Origin: Catonia carolina
Lineage: Eukaryota; Arthropoda; Insecta; Hemiptera; Achilidae
Assembly: GCA_035578175.1 (NCBI GenBank)
Contig: JAQMRL010000005.1
Location: 52,991,722 to 53,055,721 of the forward strand
Reading direction: 5' to 3'
DNA: 64,000 nucleotides
Below the pieces are notes generated by a model that was not told the origin of the DNA, made no database searches, and was given only the letters and a program-made list of their open reading frames with translations. This document shows positions 23,801 to 35,644 of the stretch, piece after piece. The first letter of the stretch is position 1. The number at the start of each line of letters is the position of its first letter. A program made the translations under genes and the position numbers.

Positions 23801-25043
23801 AATTAATTTTTAAGTAAATTAAAAATTAATTTTCGCCACAATTTTAATTATCTGGAGTACTATCACTAGGTGGTGTCTAACTTTAATCTACTGACACGGG
23901 TTTTTTTATTGAGTACACAATATGAAAATGTTTGCTAGTTGTCTTTGCACATTTGCGAAATTGTGTTTTAAAAGGTTACTTTTTTTTACTGAAATAATAA
24001 CATTTAATATAAGATAAACTTCCACAAAATATGTTCAAAATAAAACACATTAAAAAATTTTTAAAATTAATTAAGTTATTGTTATAAACAGAAATGTTAT
24101 TTTCTTAAAAATACGTATAAATTAATATTGGTAACATGATTGTTAAGTCTATCAGTGTTTGGTGGTAAAATGCTGACATCAAAATAGCAATATGTCTTCT
24201 AAATAAAAATGACTTTGTTTTTTTTTTAACGCACGTACAAGTAGCGGTGCGGTGTATTGAGCCTTACACGTCGCAAATATATAACAAAGGACGGAACAAA
24301 ACCGTTGAATGTTCGTTAAAACTCATTGGTTTAAAAGATTTAAGACATTGTGCGTGATTGGCCAAATTTGAATAAACGGTTACAGTGAAGCTTACTGGGG
24401 AGACGCTAGTTGTTGGACAAGAGGCACTGTATGATCAACCGGTGAACAGGATGGTTTATGATCAACCGCAAAGAGTGAAAATAGGTAAAGTGTGTTGACC
24501 GTTATGTCGAAAATCTTGTAATCTTATAATAAAAAAGTGACAATTACAACTCGTCTAAAATCATCATAAAGTTATAAATCATCATCATTCAATAGATAAA
24601 TCAGCATTATACAATAGATAAAATACTATCTGCACCGACACATCGTCACCGAAATATCATCTTTTAAGTCACGACAAGGAAATAATTTTATTTGTCAACT
24701 GTAGCGTAAAATAGTAAAGTTAGAACCATTACAATGTTATTTCAGTTTAATTAAATATAGTTTTAAAATTTGTTTAACTCCATTTTTTATAATTTATTAC
24801 AATAAATTAGAATCATAAGTGTATTTTTTTTATTTTATTTAAAAATAAAACCCTCTCAACTTAAGCTATATTTTTCCAGAACCTACGGCTGATGGATAAA
24901 GACCTTAGAGGTAAATTCATAATTTCAATTTTTTTTATATTATTTTTTACAGAAATATTTTAACTTTTATTCAGTTACTACAGATGTTGACATTTCCATG
25001 TGGGGATGACCTATCGTAACTTATTTAAATACGACATTATATT
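23801..25043. other. no recognised feature
   Basis: AT-rich sequence, slightly less so at 24230-24480, without open frames of note or recognised repeats. Confidence 0.4.
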
Positions 25044-25738
25044 TGAATCAGTCATTTCAGAAAGCCCATAAGTCAAAAAAAACTTTTAGTGCACTTTAGG
25101 ACTAACTGAGTGTAAATCCCTACAAAAATCACATAAGTATAACTTTCTGTAATATAACATTCTGAAAAGGCTTAACCTTAAGGATATAAAGCGCTTTCTT
25201 CTAATTAAAACATGAAAAAGATGATCTTTTGAAGCTTACTTAACTTTCTTCTAGTGGAAGAACCTGTAGGCTACAAAGTTTCTACACAAAAATCTTTTTA
25301 AATGAGATAACTACTATTTGTGACAACGATGATGAACGTGAATAACCCTAAAAACCAACACGTTTTTTAAAGAACTTCAATTTTTATTATTACAAAAAGC
25401 TATTTGAAGTCACTAAAATAAACTTGATAAATAAATAAATAAATAATATTGTACAACAAAATTTTCTTCTGGTGTATTTATATATTTTATAGAAAACAAC
25501 GTAAGTTAGGATTTTACTCCAATTTATTTCAGAAACATCAAGTCAAAATTTTCAAGGTTTTTAAACCGGTGGCTTATTTTTCAAAAAAATATAGGGCTAA
25601 ATTTTAGATAAAAAGGGACAGCCCACAGAACAAATATTTTTTATATTGTTTTTATTGAAACATAGTAAACTACCAGGTTTATATTAGTTTTCAAAAGTTA
25701 AGGTTTTGACTTATGGGCTTTCTAAAATTACTGATTCA
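25044..25738. mobile_element. unclassified terminal-inverted-repeat element, ~695 bp
   Basis: The left end TGAATCAGTCATTTCAG, followed by AGAAAGCCCATAAGTCAAAA, is mirrored at the right end by TTTTGACTTATGGGCTTTCT and AAATTACTGATTCA. This gives a ~36-bp imperfect inverted repeat. The interior is non-coding and AT-rich. It looks like a MITE-type non-autonomous DNA transposon. The superfamily cannot be assigned because no clear target duplication was found. Confidence 0.65.
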
Positions 25739-25893
25739 TTTAAAATATGAATAATATTGTTTGTAATGATTTCATTTTTTTAGAATTGAGAATATTAATG
25801 GCAGACTTTTGTCCATCACTCATGCATTTACAGAACAGTTAATCTTCAAACAAACAAAAAATATTCAAAAAAATTTGCTATGATTAATTTTTT

Positions 25894-26236
25894 AACTCAC
25901 CGGGTTGGCCTTGTGGTAACGTCCTCGCCGCGAATCAGCTGTTCAACAGCTGATTTTCGGAGACGAAGGTTACTAGTTCAAATTGTAGTAAAGGTAGTCC
26001 TAGTAATCCTAGTTAAGGTAGTTACTTTAATATGAATTTGAATACTAGACAATGGTTATCGGTGTACTTCGATGGTTGGGGTTCAATGAAATAGACTCTC
26101 TCAGAAATGGTCGGCCTGAGTTTCTACAAAACTACACCTCATTTACACGTCATACACATCATTTTCATCTCATTGGGTCATGGAGTTGCTTATGTTCTTA
26201 ATTTGAACAGACTGCAACGTTCACACATAAGGATAA
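25894..26236 (+). repeat. tRNA-derived SINE, family A, full-length copy
   Basis: CTCACCGGGTTGGCCTTGTG contains a slightly diverged A box. A B-box-like GTTCAAATTG follows. The full body then runs from a short duplicated GTAGTCCTAGTAATCC region through ACTTCGATGGTTGGGGTTCA to the CACACATAAGG 3' end. Confidence 0.75.
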
Positions 26237-26261
26237 AAAGACTTAAGAGTTAAGTTTCACA

Positions 26262-26285
26262 AATATATATATATATATATATATA
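26262..26285. repeat. TA dinucleotide microsatellite
   Basis: A run of (TA)12 lies shortly after the SINE 3' end. Confidence 0.9.
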
Positions 26286-26524
26286 ACATATTAAGTAGTA
26301 GGCTCACAGTACTTCAACTTATGACATAATTTACAAAAGGAAATACTTTAGTCACTCAGAATGATTACAGGTTATTGAAAAATTCTTTAGAAAAGTTATA
26401 TTAGGCTTATGTTTATATTAAAATATTTAAATTGTCTTTAATTAAAAAATTTAGATAAAAAGGTCCTATGCAAGATAATCTGATGAAGATAGTTAGATAG
26501 AAAGTACAGTTATTAATTAAGAGA

Positions 26525-26870
26525 AGAATTGTACAAGAAAATTGAACGATTAATGGAGATGATCAGAAAATGCAAATCAAAATTCTACGGACACCTGATT
26601 AGAAAATGAATGAAAATTACTTGACAAACCAAATGTTTAGATCCTTCAACAATATATCTATGGTGTCGGATATATGGCTAAAAGAAGTTAGAAAAGATAT
26701 GGAAAAGTAAAGTAAACTAAGAAAACATAATGGACCGAACAACGACAGACTTCTGATAGCTGACATTAAGATCTTCCACGAAGAAGAAAAACCAGATCAC
26801 TAGATGAACAAAGGAAAGGATAATAATTTACATTGAAAGAATACTGAGGCTGCAAAAAATTTTCAGAAAT
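26525..26870 (+). pseudogene. decayed LINE 3' end (RT C-terminal tail)
   Basis: The translation retains the pattern of a LINE C-terminal tail in broken frames: KSKFYGHLIRK, then a WLKEVRKDMEK-like segment, then ENIMDRT and IFHEE.KP. The same order recurs at 27555-27870, and the WFEEVQ..L segment recurs in the cleaner copy at 32378. Many stops make it a fossil. Confidence 0.45.
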
Positions 26871-27554
26871 ATCTAAAATAACTAAACGTGGTCTAAAATG
26901 ACTCTAAACGACAGAAAAAATTCTCTGGCCACTTCAATATGCAACTTGTACCTGCACACCTTGTTCTGCTCATCTGTAATCTATTGCTAAGCCAAGACTC
27001 CCGGATAAGATTCTCAACTAGATTCCGAAAATTTTTATTACGCTAAAATAAATTATTAGTCTAATCTTTAGTTAATTTTTAAATAGTTTTGTTAAATCGT
27101 TAACGCGATTAAAAAAGTTGAAAAATATAGAAGAGAACTTAAGTTTCCTTTACAAGGACGCCTAATTTATTTAAAAATTTAAAATTAATCCCCCAGATTA
27201 AAGTAGAAAAAAATACATTAAGTATTTTTTAATTTCTCTGATTTAGATGAAAATTAATTTATTACTCTACATAAGCCTATATATAATATTTTAAATTTAT
27301 GTTGGTCAAACCGAAAATAAAAATTTGGACTTAATTAGGTTAAACTATCATTATTAGTTTTGCTGAATATATAACAACTGATACAAAGCCAAGGTTAGAC
27401 AGCATATTACTGTGATAAAGCCTATGTGTCCATACGCGAGTGGGTGCCTTAGAATGACTGGGAAGGCTGGTCTAAGAGAAGCAGAGAAATTTGAGTAAAA
27501 ATTCTTCCACAAGATGAGTCTGAAGTAGATGGACAATATAAGTTACCAGGTCAA

Positions 27555-27870
27555 GAAGATTTGTACAAGGAAAATTTACGATTAGAAAAAAAACAAAAAT
27601 TTAACAGACACCTGTACAGAATAAATGACAAAAGTTTTAAGACACTAAATAATGAACCAAAGGTGTCGGATAAATGGTTCAGAGGATTTTAAGAAAACCG
27701 GAATAAACCAAAAACACTTAATCTACCAAATTTAGATAAATAATTACGGATATTAAGGGCTTCCATGAAGAACAAAAATAGAACACCAGGTGGATAGAGG
27801 AAAGGAGAAAAGCGTAATGTAAACGAATTCTGAGAATATGGGCTGCAGAAAGATCATTTTAGAAACGTTT
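27555..27870 (+). pseudogene. decayed LINE 3' end, second copy
   Basis: This is a paralogous fossil of the 26525 sequence. It contains a FNRHLYRIND segment, VSDKWF, and a LDK..RILRASMKNKN segment aligned in the same order. Frames are heavily disrupted. Confidence 0.4.
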
Positions 27871-29310
27871 AAAGTCACCTTACGTGCTCTAAAATTGGCC
27901 ATTTACGAAGAAATAAGAAACAACTGATACGTACAGTTTCTATGAAGATGTATACTCCAAAAAATTCTTTACTAAAAAGACTGGTTCGTTAATATTATCA
28001 ACCATTTTAAAAATAATTGTTTTTTAAATAATTTATAAAAAAACAGTACATAATATCTCAGAATGAATATAATTATTACAACTAGAAGTGTAAATCAACA
28101 TTGAACTAGAAAGTTCGATTTTGTTTAGAAGACCGTTTCAATTACTCCTCCTAATGAACTTGACCGATCGATTTTCAGAAAAACTTAACATACTATAAAA
28201 AAACCAAAATTCAATTTTATTAGTTCATACCCGCAAAATTACTAAAGAGATTGACGATTTATTTGGATTCCGAATAATAATTTACTGTTAATAATAGTGG
28301 TTTAGTTTCAAACCCAAGTTGGGAATGGAATCTTCGGCTTAACAATCGACTACGCAACCGACAAAGTCACCAAGGCTATTGGGTAAACCTGTTAAATTAG
28401 AGTGAGGTAATTTTAACTATAATTAATTAATTATCACTTATATTTTGTCTTGGAAAAGAAACTATTAAAGGCTTTAAAATAAATCTAATTATTAAAAAAA
28501 ATTCAGAAAATAATATACTTTGTTATACGTATATATGATTACAAAACGAATTAAAACACTAAACACGTTGTTAATATAAGTTAATTTGAATACGAATTTT
28601 AGATTTAATTGCCCTTTACTTAAACTTATTTGAGAAATTTATTTAACAGAGATAAAATTATAAAAAATTGGAGAAGTATTTAGTTTTTTAAGTTAAATTA
28701 AAATGAAAATTACATCTTATTTCGCTCAGGTTCATTTCAACCGTTAAGAGACGTTTACTTAAGAGAAAGTACATAAGTAAACTTTATTGTAACGTAAAAT
28801 AATACATTAGAATATTACAAGTCAAATATAATATTATATGAATGTAGCCGAGCCTCTTCAAAAGATTCCACGAAAAAAGTTTCAAAAATATTTTGTCTAT
28901 ATAGGATTTTACGCTTATTCTCCTCGTATATTTTGATATGTAATTATCTTAAAACAAAATAAATGCAAAAACAAAAATTCACCTTTTCAAGTCGATGCCT
29001 CCGAGAAGTAATTTTAAAAAGTATAAAATACAAGTTTAAGCTGTTTTCATTTTGGTCTTTTCAATAAATTTATAAATTCTTAAAGCTTACATTAATAAAT
29101 GTTTAATAACAAAACCATTTTGGATTGATTGAGGGGCGGCGCCCTCGAAATACTTTTGAAATTTGATCTAATATAATTTCGAATCACGGTCAATTCTCAT
29201 TTTTTATTAGAATAAAATTAATATTTCAGAATATTATTATATAAATAATAATTTGACATTTATTAATAGAAATTTTGTTGAATTTTATTTAAATGCGACT
29301 TAATAAATTT
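27871..29310. other. no recognised feature
   Basis: AT-rich sequence without supported genes. It lies downstream, on the minus strand, of the candidate first exon at 29321. Confidence 0.4.
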
Positions 29311-29320
29311 TCTCTTACCT

Positions 29321-29530
29321 GAGCAAACAAAATTCACCGTAACTTTTTTTGGTGCATGACACTTGACACGGTCTTAAACGCACAAACACTTGCACAAAAT
29401 AGGTGTGATTCTTCTCAGTAGCAGTCGCCGCTAAATGTTTCGTTTTCAAATTAAAATTAGAGGGGTACCGTCCAAAGATACGGCCTACCCTAGTAGCTGT
29501 TATGAACTGCCTGCACTTGCCGTGTTGTGC
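29321..29530 (-). other. possible 5' non-coding exon of a minus-strand gene
   Basis: On the minus strand the sequence TTTGCTCAG is followed by GTAAGAGAAAA, a strong splice donor. The ~200 bp upstream is much less AT-rich than its surroundings, as promoters and first exons often are in insects. No coding exon belonging to such a gene was found between here and position 1, so it would need a very long first intron. This is weak, inference-only evidence. Confidence 0.2.
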
Positions 29531-29954
29531 ATCACTCCGATAAAACTGCGCAAGCGTAAGAACCCCCTTCTCCCTTTATATTGACGCAACTTTCGGCATA
29601 AAAATGTCACTTAAATATCATAACTTATTTTTTTTTCTTTTGATTATAATATGAAAAACAATAAATATAATCAGCAATTTAATACAAACTAGAATAAATT
29701 TAAATAAACACAACATAAAATTTATCTCTTAAATTAAGAACTTTGTTAACGTAACTGAGAGATAAACATGAAAATTTACAAAAAAACATACAGCGAAGTT
29801 AACATTATAGCATAAGTTAACGTCGATGTTAATCCAGTATTTAAATAGGCAAGAAATATAAAATTTTAACAATGATTACCCAAAGTTAAATCAACTTCAC
29901 TAAACAAGGACACCATTTTTTCAGATTCATTAATTAATTTCATAAAATAATAAT

Positions 29955-30343
29955 CCCCATAACAGACAGGTGGAGTGTCAAATTATTTACACTCAATCTG
30001 TTTGTTGCAGGGCTCAAATAATTAGTTATATTTCTTATCACATGGTCAGCCGATTCAATGACTGAATCATTTAGGAACAGGAGAGGTAGAGGTGTAAAAG
30101 ACACTAATCAGAGTTATCTCTTCTGCAAGTAATTAATTTCATTATACAGCCCTGTGGTGAATGAAGTGAAGGCGTCATTTTCCGGGTGGAGAGTGGGTGC
30201 TTTTCGGAGGGCCTGGAATGCTGATAAGCATACTTTTACAACTCGGTGAGGAAAGCAATTGTAAACCATCCCACTTCTCGTTTTTACTTAGTAAAACCTC
30301 TAGAGGTTCAAGCTAGCCTTTCAATTGTTGACCTAAGCAACAG
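29955..30343 (+). repeat. family B repeat, full-length
   Basis: This copy has the clean left end CCCATAACAGACAGGTGGAG, all internal blocks, and the right end TCAATTGTTGACCTAAGCAA. The right-end hairpin is decayed in this copy. Confidence 0.8.
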
Positions 30344-30499
30344 TAAAATTTGAGACGATCTTTATCAGTATTTTTCCAAAAATTCCTTTATCATTATGGT
30401 CCATGAATGAGCTGAAACTAAGTGAAATTTTTATTAGTATTTAAAATATATTAATATATCAATTTTTATTAGTATTTTTTCAAATCTTCACAAATCAAA

Positions 30500-31061
30500 T
30501 CAAGAGTAAAATGCTTTAAATAAAAGTTGTAGATCTTTTAATTTCTTATAAATTTGATTATAGTTTTTTGTCGTAAGCATAATAAGGCTGAAACCTTTAC
30601 AAAATCGAACTTTTGCACGATTTCGTGAGGAAAAAACATAAAATCGCTAACTACTGCTAAACCAAGCGTTACACAAAAAAAATCGTTTGAAATAAAAGTC
30701 GTAGGATTTTACATTCTCTACAACTTTTATTGTACATTTTTGCGCTAAAATGCATGTTAAAGCCGCAATCTTAAAAAACAATTTTTTACGAGAAAACAGC
30801 CGCGCCAAGAATTTCAGCAGACATGGCGCCTACCATATCTTGTAGAGTATAAAAAAAGTAGTAAATGAGGCGATTTAAAAAAAATCGTAAGAGCCTTTTT
30901 TGAAAAACTCGCAAATAAATGAAAAATTACACGAATAAACTACTACTACCGGTTGACTGATTTTGATGAAAATGTTCCTGTCGGGTCCTCTAGTAGTATC
31001 TAACTTAAGTTTCAAGGTTCAAGTTCGTACGATGTTCCGTTCTTGAGATATTTCACACACA

Positions 31062-31124
<63 letters not shown>

Positions 31125-31215
31125 GCGTGCGCACACATACACGCACACACACACATACACACACACACACATAAATACATACACACACACGCACCCACGC
31201 ACGCGCGAACGCGCG

Positions 31216-31260
<45 letters not shown>

Positions 31261-31402
31261 ATACACAGACCAATCGCTAAAAACATGTTTTATGGGTTCA
31301 GGGGATCTGAGAACGTGTATATCCGGTGAAAACTCGATTTCGAAAAAATTGATATGAAAACAATACTTTCCTTTGTATATATTCATATGGCAAGAGAAAA
31401 AA
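30500..31402 (+). mobile_element. family C repeat with very long CA microsatellite
   Basis: The 5' end is truncated. The copy starts within the first internal repeat unit and runs to the right end GGCAAGAG, slightly altered. The microsatellite position of the family, between the TTGAGATATT and GACCAATCGCTAAAAACATG blocks, has expanded to over 200 bp in this copy. Confidence 0.78.
31053..31267. repeat. CA/CG-containing microsatellite within family C
   Basis: Imperfect (CA)n has GCGC and TACA interruptions. All overlapping cysteine/valine-rich minus-strand frames here are translations of this repeat and not proteins. Confidence 0.95.
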
Positions 31403-32139
31403 AGTAATTATAACAGAAATTGTGCTTATTTTATGAGAGAAATAAACCTCGATACAAACTAGAAAATAGGTAAAAAGGCTCTTCACCTACTTCACCTAAA
31501 TATCCGCCGCTAATTTTACCAACAATAACATACTCAGATGCTTAAACTCAATCTTGTCATTTCATATGAAGCCCCTATTTCAGGTACTTTTTTAGAGCTC
31601 ACGCGTCATAAATGAAAGATGTTACAAGTTAGATATGTAAGTTATATTTTTGATAAATATACGAGTAAATCTTGACGTATAGTCCATCTACTGTAAGAGT
31701 ATTCCACGCGAGGCAAGCGCCTATAGGTTGTAAACGAGTTTTACACTAGTTGGCGCATATCTACCTCTCCGCCGGACAATTATCTTGCACTACGTTCCAT
31801 CATTAAAATATCTACATCCAGCTAAAATAAACATTATCCTTTAAGCGTTTACGATTATACCGTTCTGATTACTTGTAAATATTATAGTTTCATAAAGACT
31901 CCTCAATTAATTATTTTATACATTACATTTAACAAAACAATTTTTTTATACTTTTTAATATTTACCGCTTTCATGTTTCAAAAACTCAACACATTCACTA
32001 TCACGCATGTTAAAAAAACACAGCTTATAAAACTTTTAAACTTCAGTCTACGAATAAAATCGAAACGAACCGATACAATTCCAAAAGATAACTGATGAAA
32101 CTAAAAATGAGTTAAACACGGGCTAGTGCAAACAGTTAT
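31403..32139. other. no recognised feature
   Basis: No supported coding sequence. A less AT-rich stretch at 31640-31830 holds no recognised element. Confidence 0.4.
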
Positions 32140-32202
32140 ATTAATATTATATATTATAATATTATATTATAATATTATATTATAATATAATATTATATTA
32201 GT
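32140..32202. repeat. AT-rich palindromic tract (ATATTATA units)
   Basis: Tandem, self-complementary ATATTATA/TATAATAT units could form a cruciform. It lies just upstream of a LINE 3' end. Confidence 0.8.
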
Positions 32203-32377
32203 CGCAGACATTAATTATTTTAATGATATGCAATAAACAATTGAAATGATAAACAACGAATCACTGGAATTGTTTACTCTCCCGTTATAATTCAAGCGCA
32301 TTAGTCTTATATTACTTGTGACCAAAAATAAAATAAAACTAAGTCTATAATAAAAACTTACTAACCATAAAATAACA

Positions 32378-32690
32378 ATGCCTGGTAACAATAATAATGC
32401 CTGGTTTGAGGAAGTTCAACAGGATCTGCAGGACCTGGATATCTCAGAGACACAGATTTTGAACAGAGAAGAAGGATATAAGATCAAAAATCCAAACACG
32501 AAATTTCCAGAAGTACCTAAAAGGCAGACAAACAGACATTGGACTGTGGAGGATAGGGCGAGAGTGTCGCAGAGGATGAAGAACTACTGGGCAAATAAGA
32601 GGAATAACTAGGGATCTTCTATAAATCGATTAATTTTGCTCCAATGAGGGCCTAAAAAAAAAAAATGGTAAACTAATGTTCGATTAATAA
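32378..32690 (+). pseudogene. LINE 3'-terminal fragment with short ORF
   Basis: A 77-codon frame (32378-32611) begins AWFEEVQQDLQDLDIS after a short lead. It ends with HWTVEDRARVSQRMKNYWAN, a basic tail seen at the end of some LINE reverse transcriptases. An A-run near 32655 follows. The WFEEVQ pattern matches the decayed copies at 26525 and 27555. I judge it a 5'-truncated LINE tail rather than a host small protein. Confidence 0.45.
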
Positions 32691-33108
32691 AACATTTTCT
32701 AACAAATGAATTTGACGAGTTTTTATTATATTAACGTTAGAGCGAATTAGGTTGTATGGAATTTTGTTTTTGATCATGCTGTGCGTATTTTTAATTAATA
32801 CGCATGCTCACTTGTATTGCTGGTCGCCTACGTCGGAGTACTCTTAGCGTAGACAGACTCTAGTCAGTCCAGTCAGCCAGCCAGCAGATAGTAATTCGCT
32901 TTCAAATTTTAAGGGGCCTTCTCTCTTCTCACGGTGCCTCTTCATTCCAAATGTTGGCGACCATCATTATTTTAAGAGGTAGTCAGGTAAAAAAATTGAT
33001 TTTTTTGCTATTTTAATTTTTTGAGATTTTAGAACAGTGGTCTTTGGTTATAACTCCGTCGATTATACCGCGCTTTTGGATAGAACGTGGGTATAAATAT
33101 TACGGGTA

Positions 33109-34009
33109 ACTGTAAAGTCATGCAACCCAAATTTTTCTGCTTAACAGGATTGTCAGTCGAAGTCACGAAGGATATTAAAAGTAGGAAAATTTATCGTGTG
33201 ACAGTACTGTGTATGGTAGCACTGCTAGATCACACCATCGGCCAAAGGAGGACGTTGCACGAAACAGTTTGTTTAGTCTGAGCTACAATGTCTTTTACGT
33301 AAGAACAACGTGTCTTCATTGTTGTGAGTTACTGCCAATCGAAATGCTAATGTGTCAAACAAATCCACCTTATCTCGTTTATTTAGTCGTTTTCGGCATA
33401 CAGGAAGATTGGATGGCTGTAAATGCACAGGCCGTCCAAGTGTTTTAACGGATGATACTCTGCAGACGATAAACGAAAAACTTATTCGTCTCCGAAAACG
33501 TCTCTTTGGAAATTTGCTAGCAAGACTGGGATATCTTATGAAAGTGTTCGTAAAGCTACTAAAGTGCTGAAATTACATCCGCATCGAATAAGTGTGACTC
33601 ATCAGCTCCAAAGACCAGACAAGGAAAAGAGAATGCAGTACAGTCGTGGTTCAGACGTTTCATTAGAAATGACATATCTGTTTTAGACAAGGTTTTTTTC
33701 AGCGATGAAGCTTGGTTTTATCTTAGCGGATATGTCAACAGTCGAATTTCCTGAATATGGTCTGCAGACAACCCACATGCGTTTCACGAACAGCCATTAC
33801 ACTCGCAAAAATTGGAGTGTTGTGTGGTGTATCTCGTCATAAAAAATCGTCGGACCTATCTTTTTTTCGGAGACCCATAACAGCTGAACGGTATCAACAA
33901 ATAATTTGTGAATACAAATAGTCATGTTATTTTGTAATTTAGTGAGTAAAAAAATTTAAAAGGTACTGTAAAAACATTTTTGTGTAGTCTGGGTGCACGA
34001 CTTTACAGT
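33109..34009 (+). mobile_element. Tc1/mariner-like DNA transposon, degraded
   Basis: The termini are inverted repeats: ACTGTAAAGTCATGCA on the left, and TGCACGACTTTACAGT on the right, which is its reverse complement with one mismatch. Between them, broken frames encode a transposase. A TLQTINEKL..SPKTSLWKFA and TGISYESVRKATKVLKLHP helix-turn-helix portion is followed by a VFFSDEAWF-like catalytic segment near 33690 and PHAFHEQPLHSQK. The second and third catalytic residues are not recovered. The element is ~900 bp and inactive. Confidence 0.75.
33440..33910 (+). pseudogene. Tc1/mariner-like transposase remnant
   Basis: The coding signal moves through at least three frames. LTDDTLQTINEKLIR is followed by SLWKFASKTGISYESVRK, then a QRPDKEKRMQY segment, then FFSDEAWFYLSGYVNSR. 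SDEAWF carries the first catalytic aspartate of the DDE/D triad. Stops and frameshifts near 33540, 33650 and 33750 disable it. Confidence 0.7.
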
Positions 34010-34033
34010 CACTAGTATATATTTTTTAATTTG

Positions 34034-34420
34034 ACCATAACAGGCAGGTGGAGTGTTAAATTAATTGCAATCCATCTACTAATTCCAGGGCTACAAAAAA
34101 TAGTTCTGTTTCTTATCACATGGTCACCCAATTACATGACTGAACTATTTAAGAACAGAAGAGGTAGAGGTGTAAAAGACACTAGTCAGAGTTATCTACC
34201 TATGAGAGTAATGAATTTCATCATTATACAGCCAGACTCTGTGGTGAATGAAGTGAAGGTGTCATTTGCAGGGTGGAAAGTACATTCTTTTCAGAAGGAT
34301 GGCATGCTGATAAGCATACTTTTCCACTCAGTGAGAAAGGCATTGTAAACCACCTCACTCTTCGTTTTACTTAGTAAAACCTCTATTGGTTCAAGACAGC
34401 GTTTCAGCAGTTGACCAACA
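34034..34420 (+). repeat. family B repeat, full-length
   Basis: This copy begins ACCATAACAGGCAGGTGGAG only 25 bp after the Tc1-like right end. It runs to TTTCAGCAGTTGACCAACA. The open frame 34031-34348 is a reading of the repeat. It is one of several copies that share an uninterrupted frame (see findings). Confidence 0.8.
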
Positions 34421-34442
34421 TATTTTTTTATTTTGTTTTAAA

Positions 34443-34735
34443 AATAAATATTTTAAAATTAAAATGCAGGTTTTCGAAAGCGCAGTTAAGGTGGGAACTT
34501 GGAATTCCAGAAGGTACAAACCAGGGGTGGATAAAGAAAGAAACTAAATTACGTTCCTTTCTGGACAAAGTTAAAGAAACGGGCGATCTTGAAAAAAAAC
34601 AAACTAGACTTTTAAAAACCAATGTTATTGATGATTGCCCCTTTACACATGGTTTGTTTAGGAAAGGAGTGAATGAGGTCTAATTTTTCTGGTACATTTC
34701 TGAAAATTCAGGCAGCTAACTATTTTACAGACTTA
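34443..34735 (+). pseudogene. pogo/Tigger-type (CENP-B-like) transposase N-terminal fragment
   Basis: The frame reads LRWELGIPEGTNQGWIKKE and TKLRSFLDKVKETGDL, the pattern of the pipsqueak/CENP-B helix-turn-helix. After a frameshift near 34640 a PLYTWFV..ERSE remnant of the following CENP-B DNA-binding helix is seen. This domain is typical of pogo/Tigger/Jerky DNA transposases. The catalytic part is absent. A preceding TGCAG could act as a splice acceptor, but nothing supports a host gene. Confidence 0.55.
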
Positions 34736-35180
34736 AAACTTGAGGGTGAGATTCAAGCTATTATACTTAAAGATTGCGCCTAAATTTACCTTAATTTTTA
34801 AGTAGTATGCAATATAAAGTTTTAGGATTTTCTAATTATAATTTGATGATATTGGCTGCTATAGTCTACCACTCAAAGGCGCAAAGTACGTTTTGTAGTA
34901 AATATGAAAATTCCTGACTTCGTTTATACCGTGGTAGAAAATATAATGTGGGTCAGTTAAATAATTCCGTACATCCGGGTTATAACCAGGGACAACTGTA
35001 CTTAATAATTTCCTGAAGTGAAACGAGTAATTATTAATTTTATCAAATGAATTTTATTCACAATCGAATGTTTTGAACAGATTTCGATTATAATGAATAA
35101 TGGGTACATTTATTTGCCTTGGGATTAATTCGATATGAAAAAATTTGTAAATAACTTAGACATTGTTTTATAGTAATAAT

Positions 35181-35570
35181 ATTGTTGTATAGGTCATCAG
35201 CCGAAAAGCTGGTTTGAACCTCTAGAGGCTTTACTAAGTAAAATAAGTAGTGAGATGGTTTACAATTGCCTTCCTCACTGAGTGTGAAAGTATGCTTATC
35301 AGCATGCAGTATCCTCTGAAAAGCATCAACTTTCCACCCTGCAAATGACACCTTTATGTCATTCACTACAGGGTCTGGCTGCATAAATTGAAATTCATTA
35401 CTCTCAGAAGAGATAACTCTAACTAGTGTGTTTTACACATCTAGCTGTTAAATGCTTCAGTCATATAATTAGCTGACCATGTGATAAGATATAGAACTAT
35501 TTTTTGTAGCCTTGGAACTAGCATTTCAAGCATAAATAAATTTAACACTCCACATGCCTGTTATAGGCGA
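35181..35570 (-). repeat. family B repeat, full-length, minus strand
   Basis: Reverse orientation. The tail and hairpin end is at 35185 (AGGTCATCAGCCGAAAAGCT) and the head at 35565 (CACATGCCTGTTATAGGC). The minus-strand frame 35088-35384 is the repeat's shared open frame. Confidence 0.8.
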
Positions 35571-35644
35571 TAGTAATAACATCAACACAATTTTTTTGAC
35601 TTATACAGAATATTACACTCAATATAATTAGTATAGATATTATA

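Noticed and set aside
31012..31386. Cysteine/valine-rich long minus-strand open frames
   Set aside because: They are translations of a CA/CG microsatellite in three frames, with no coding evidence.
32140..32202. AT palindromes as a possible replication origin or scaffold attachment site
   Set aside because: Simple self-complementary repeats are expected in such AT-rich DNA, and no further evidence exists.
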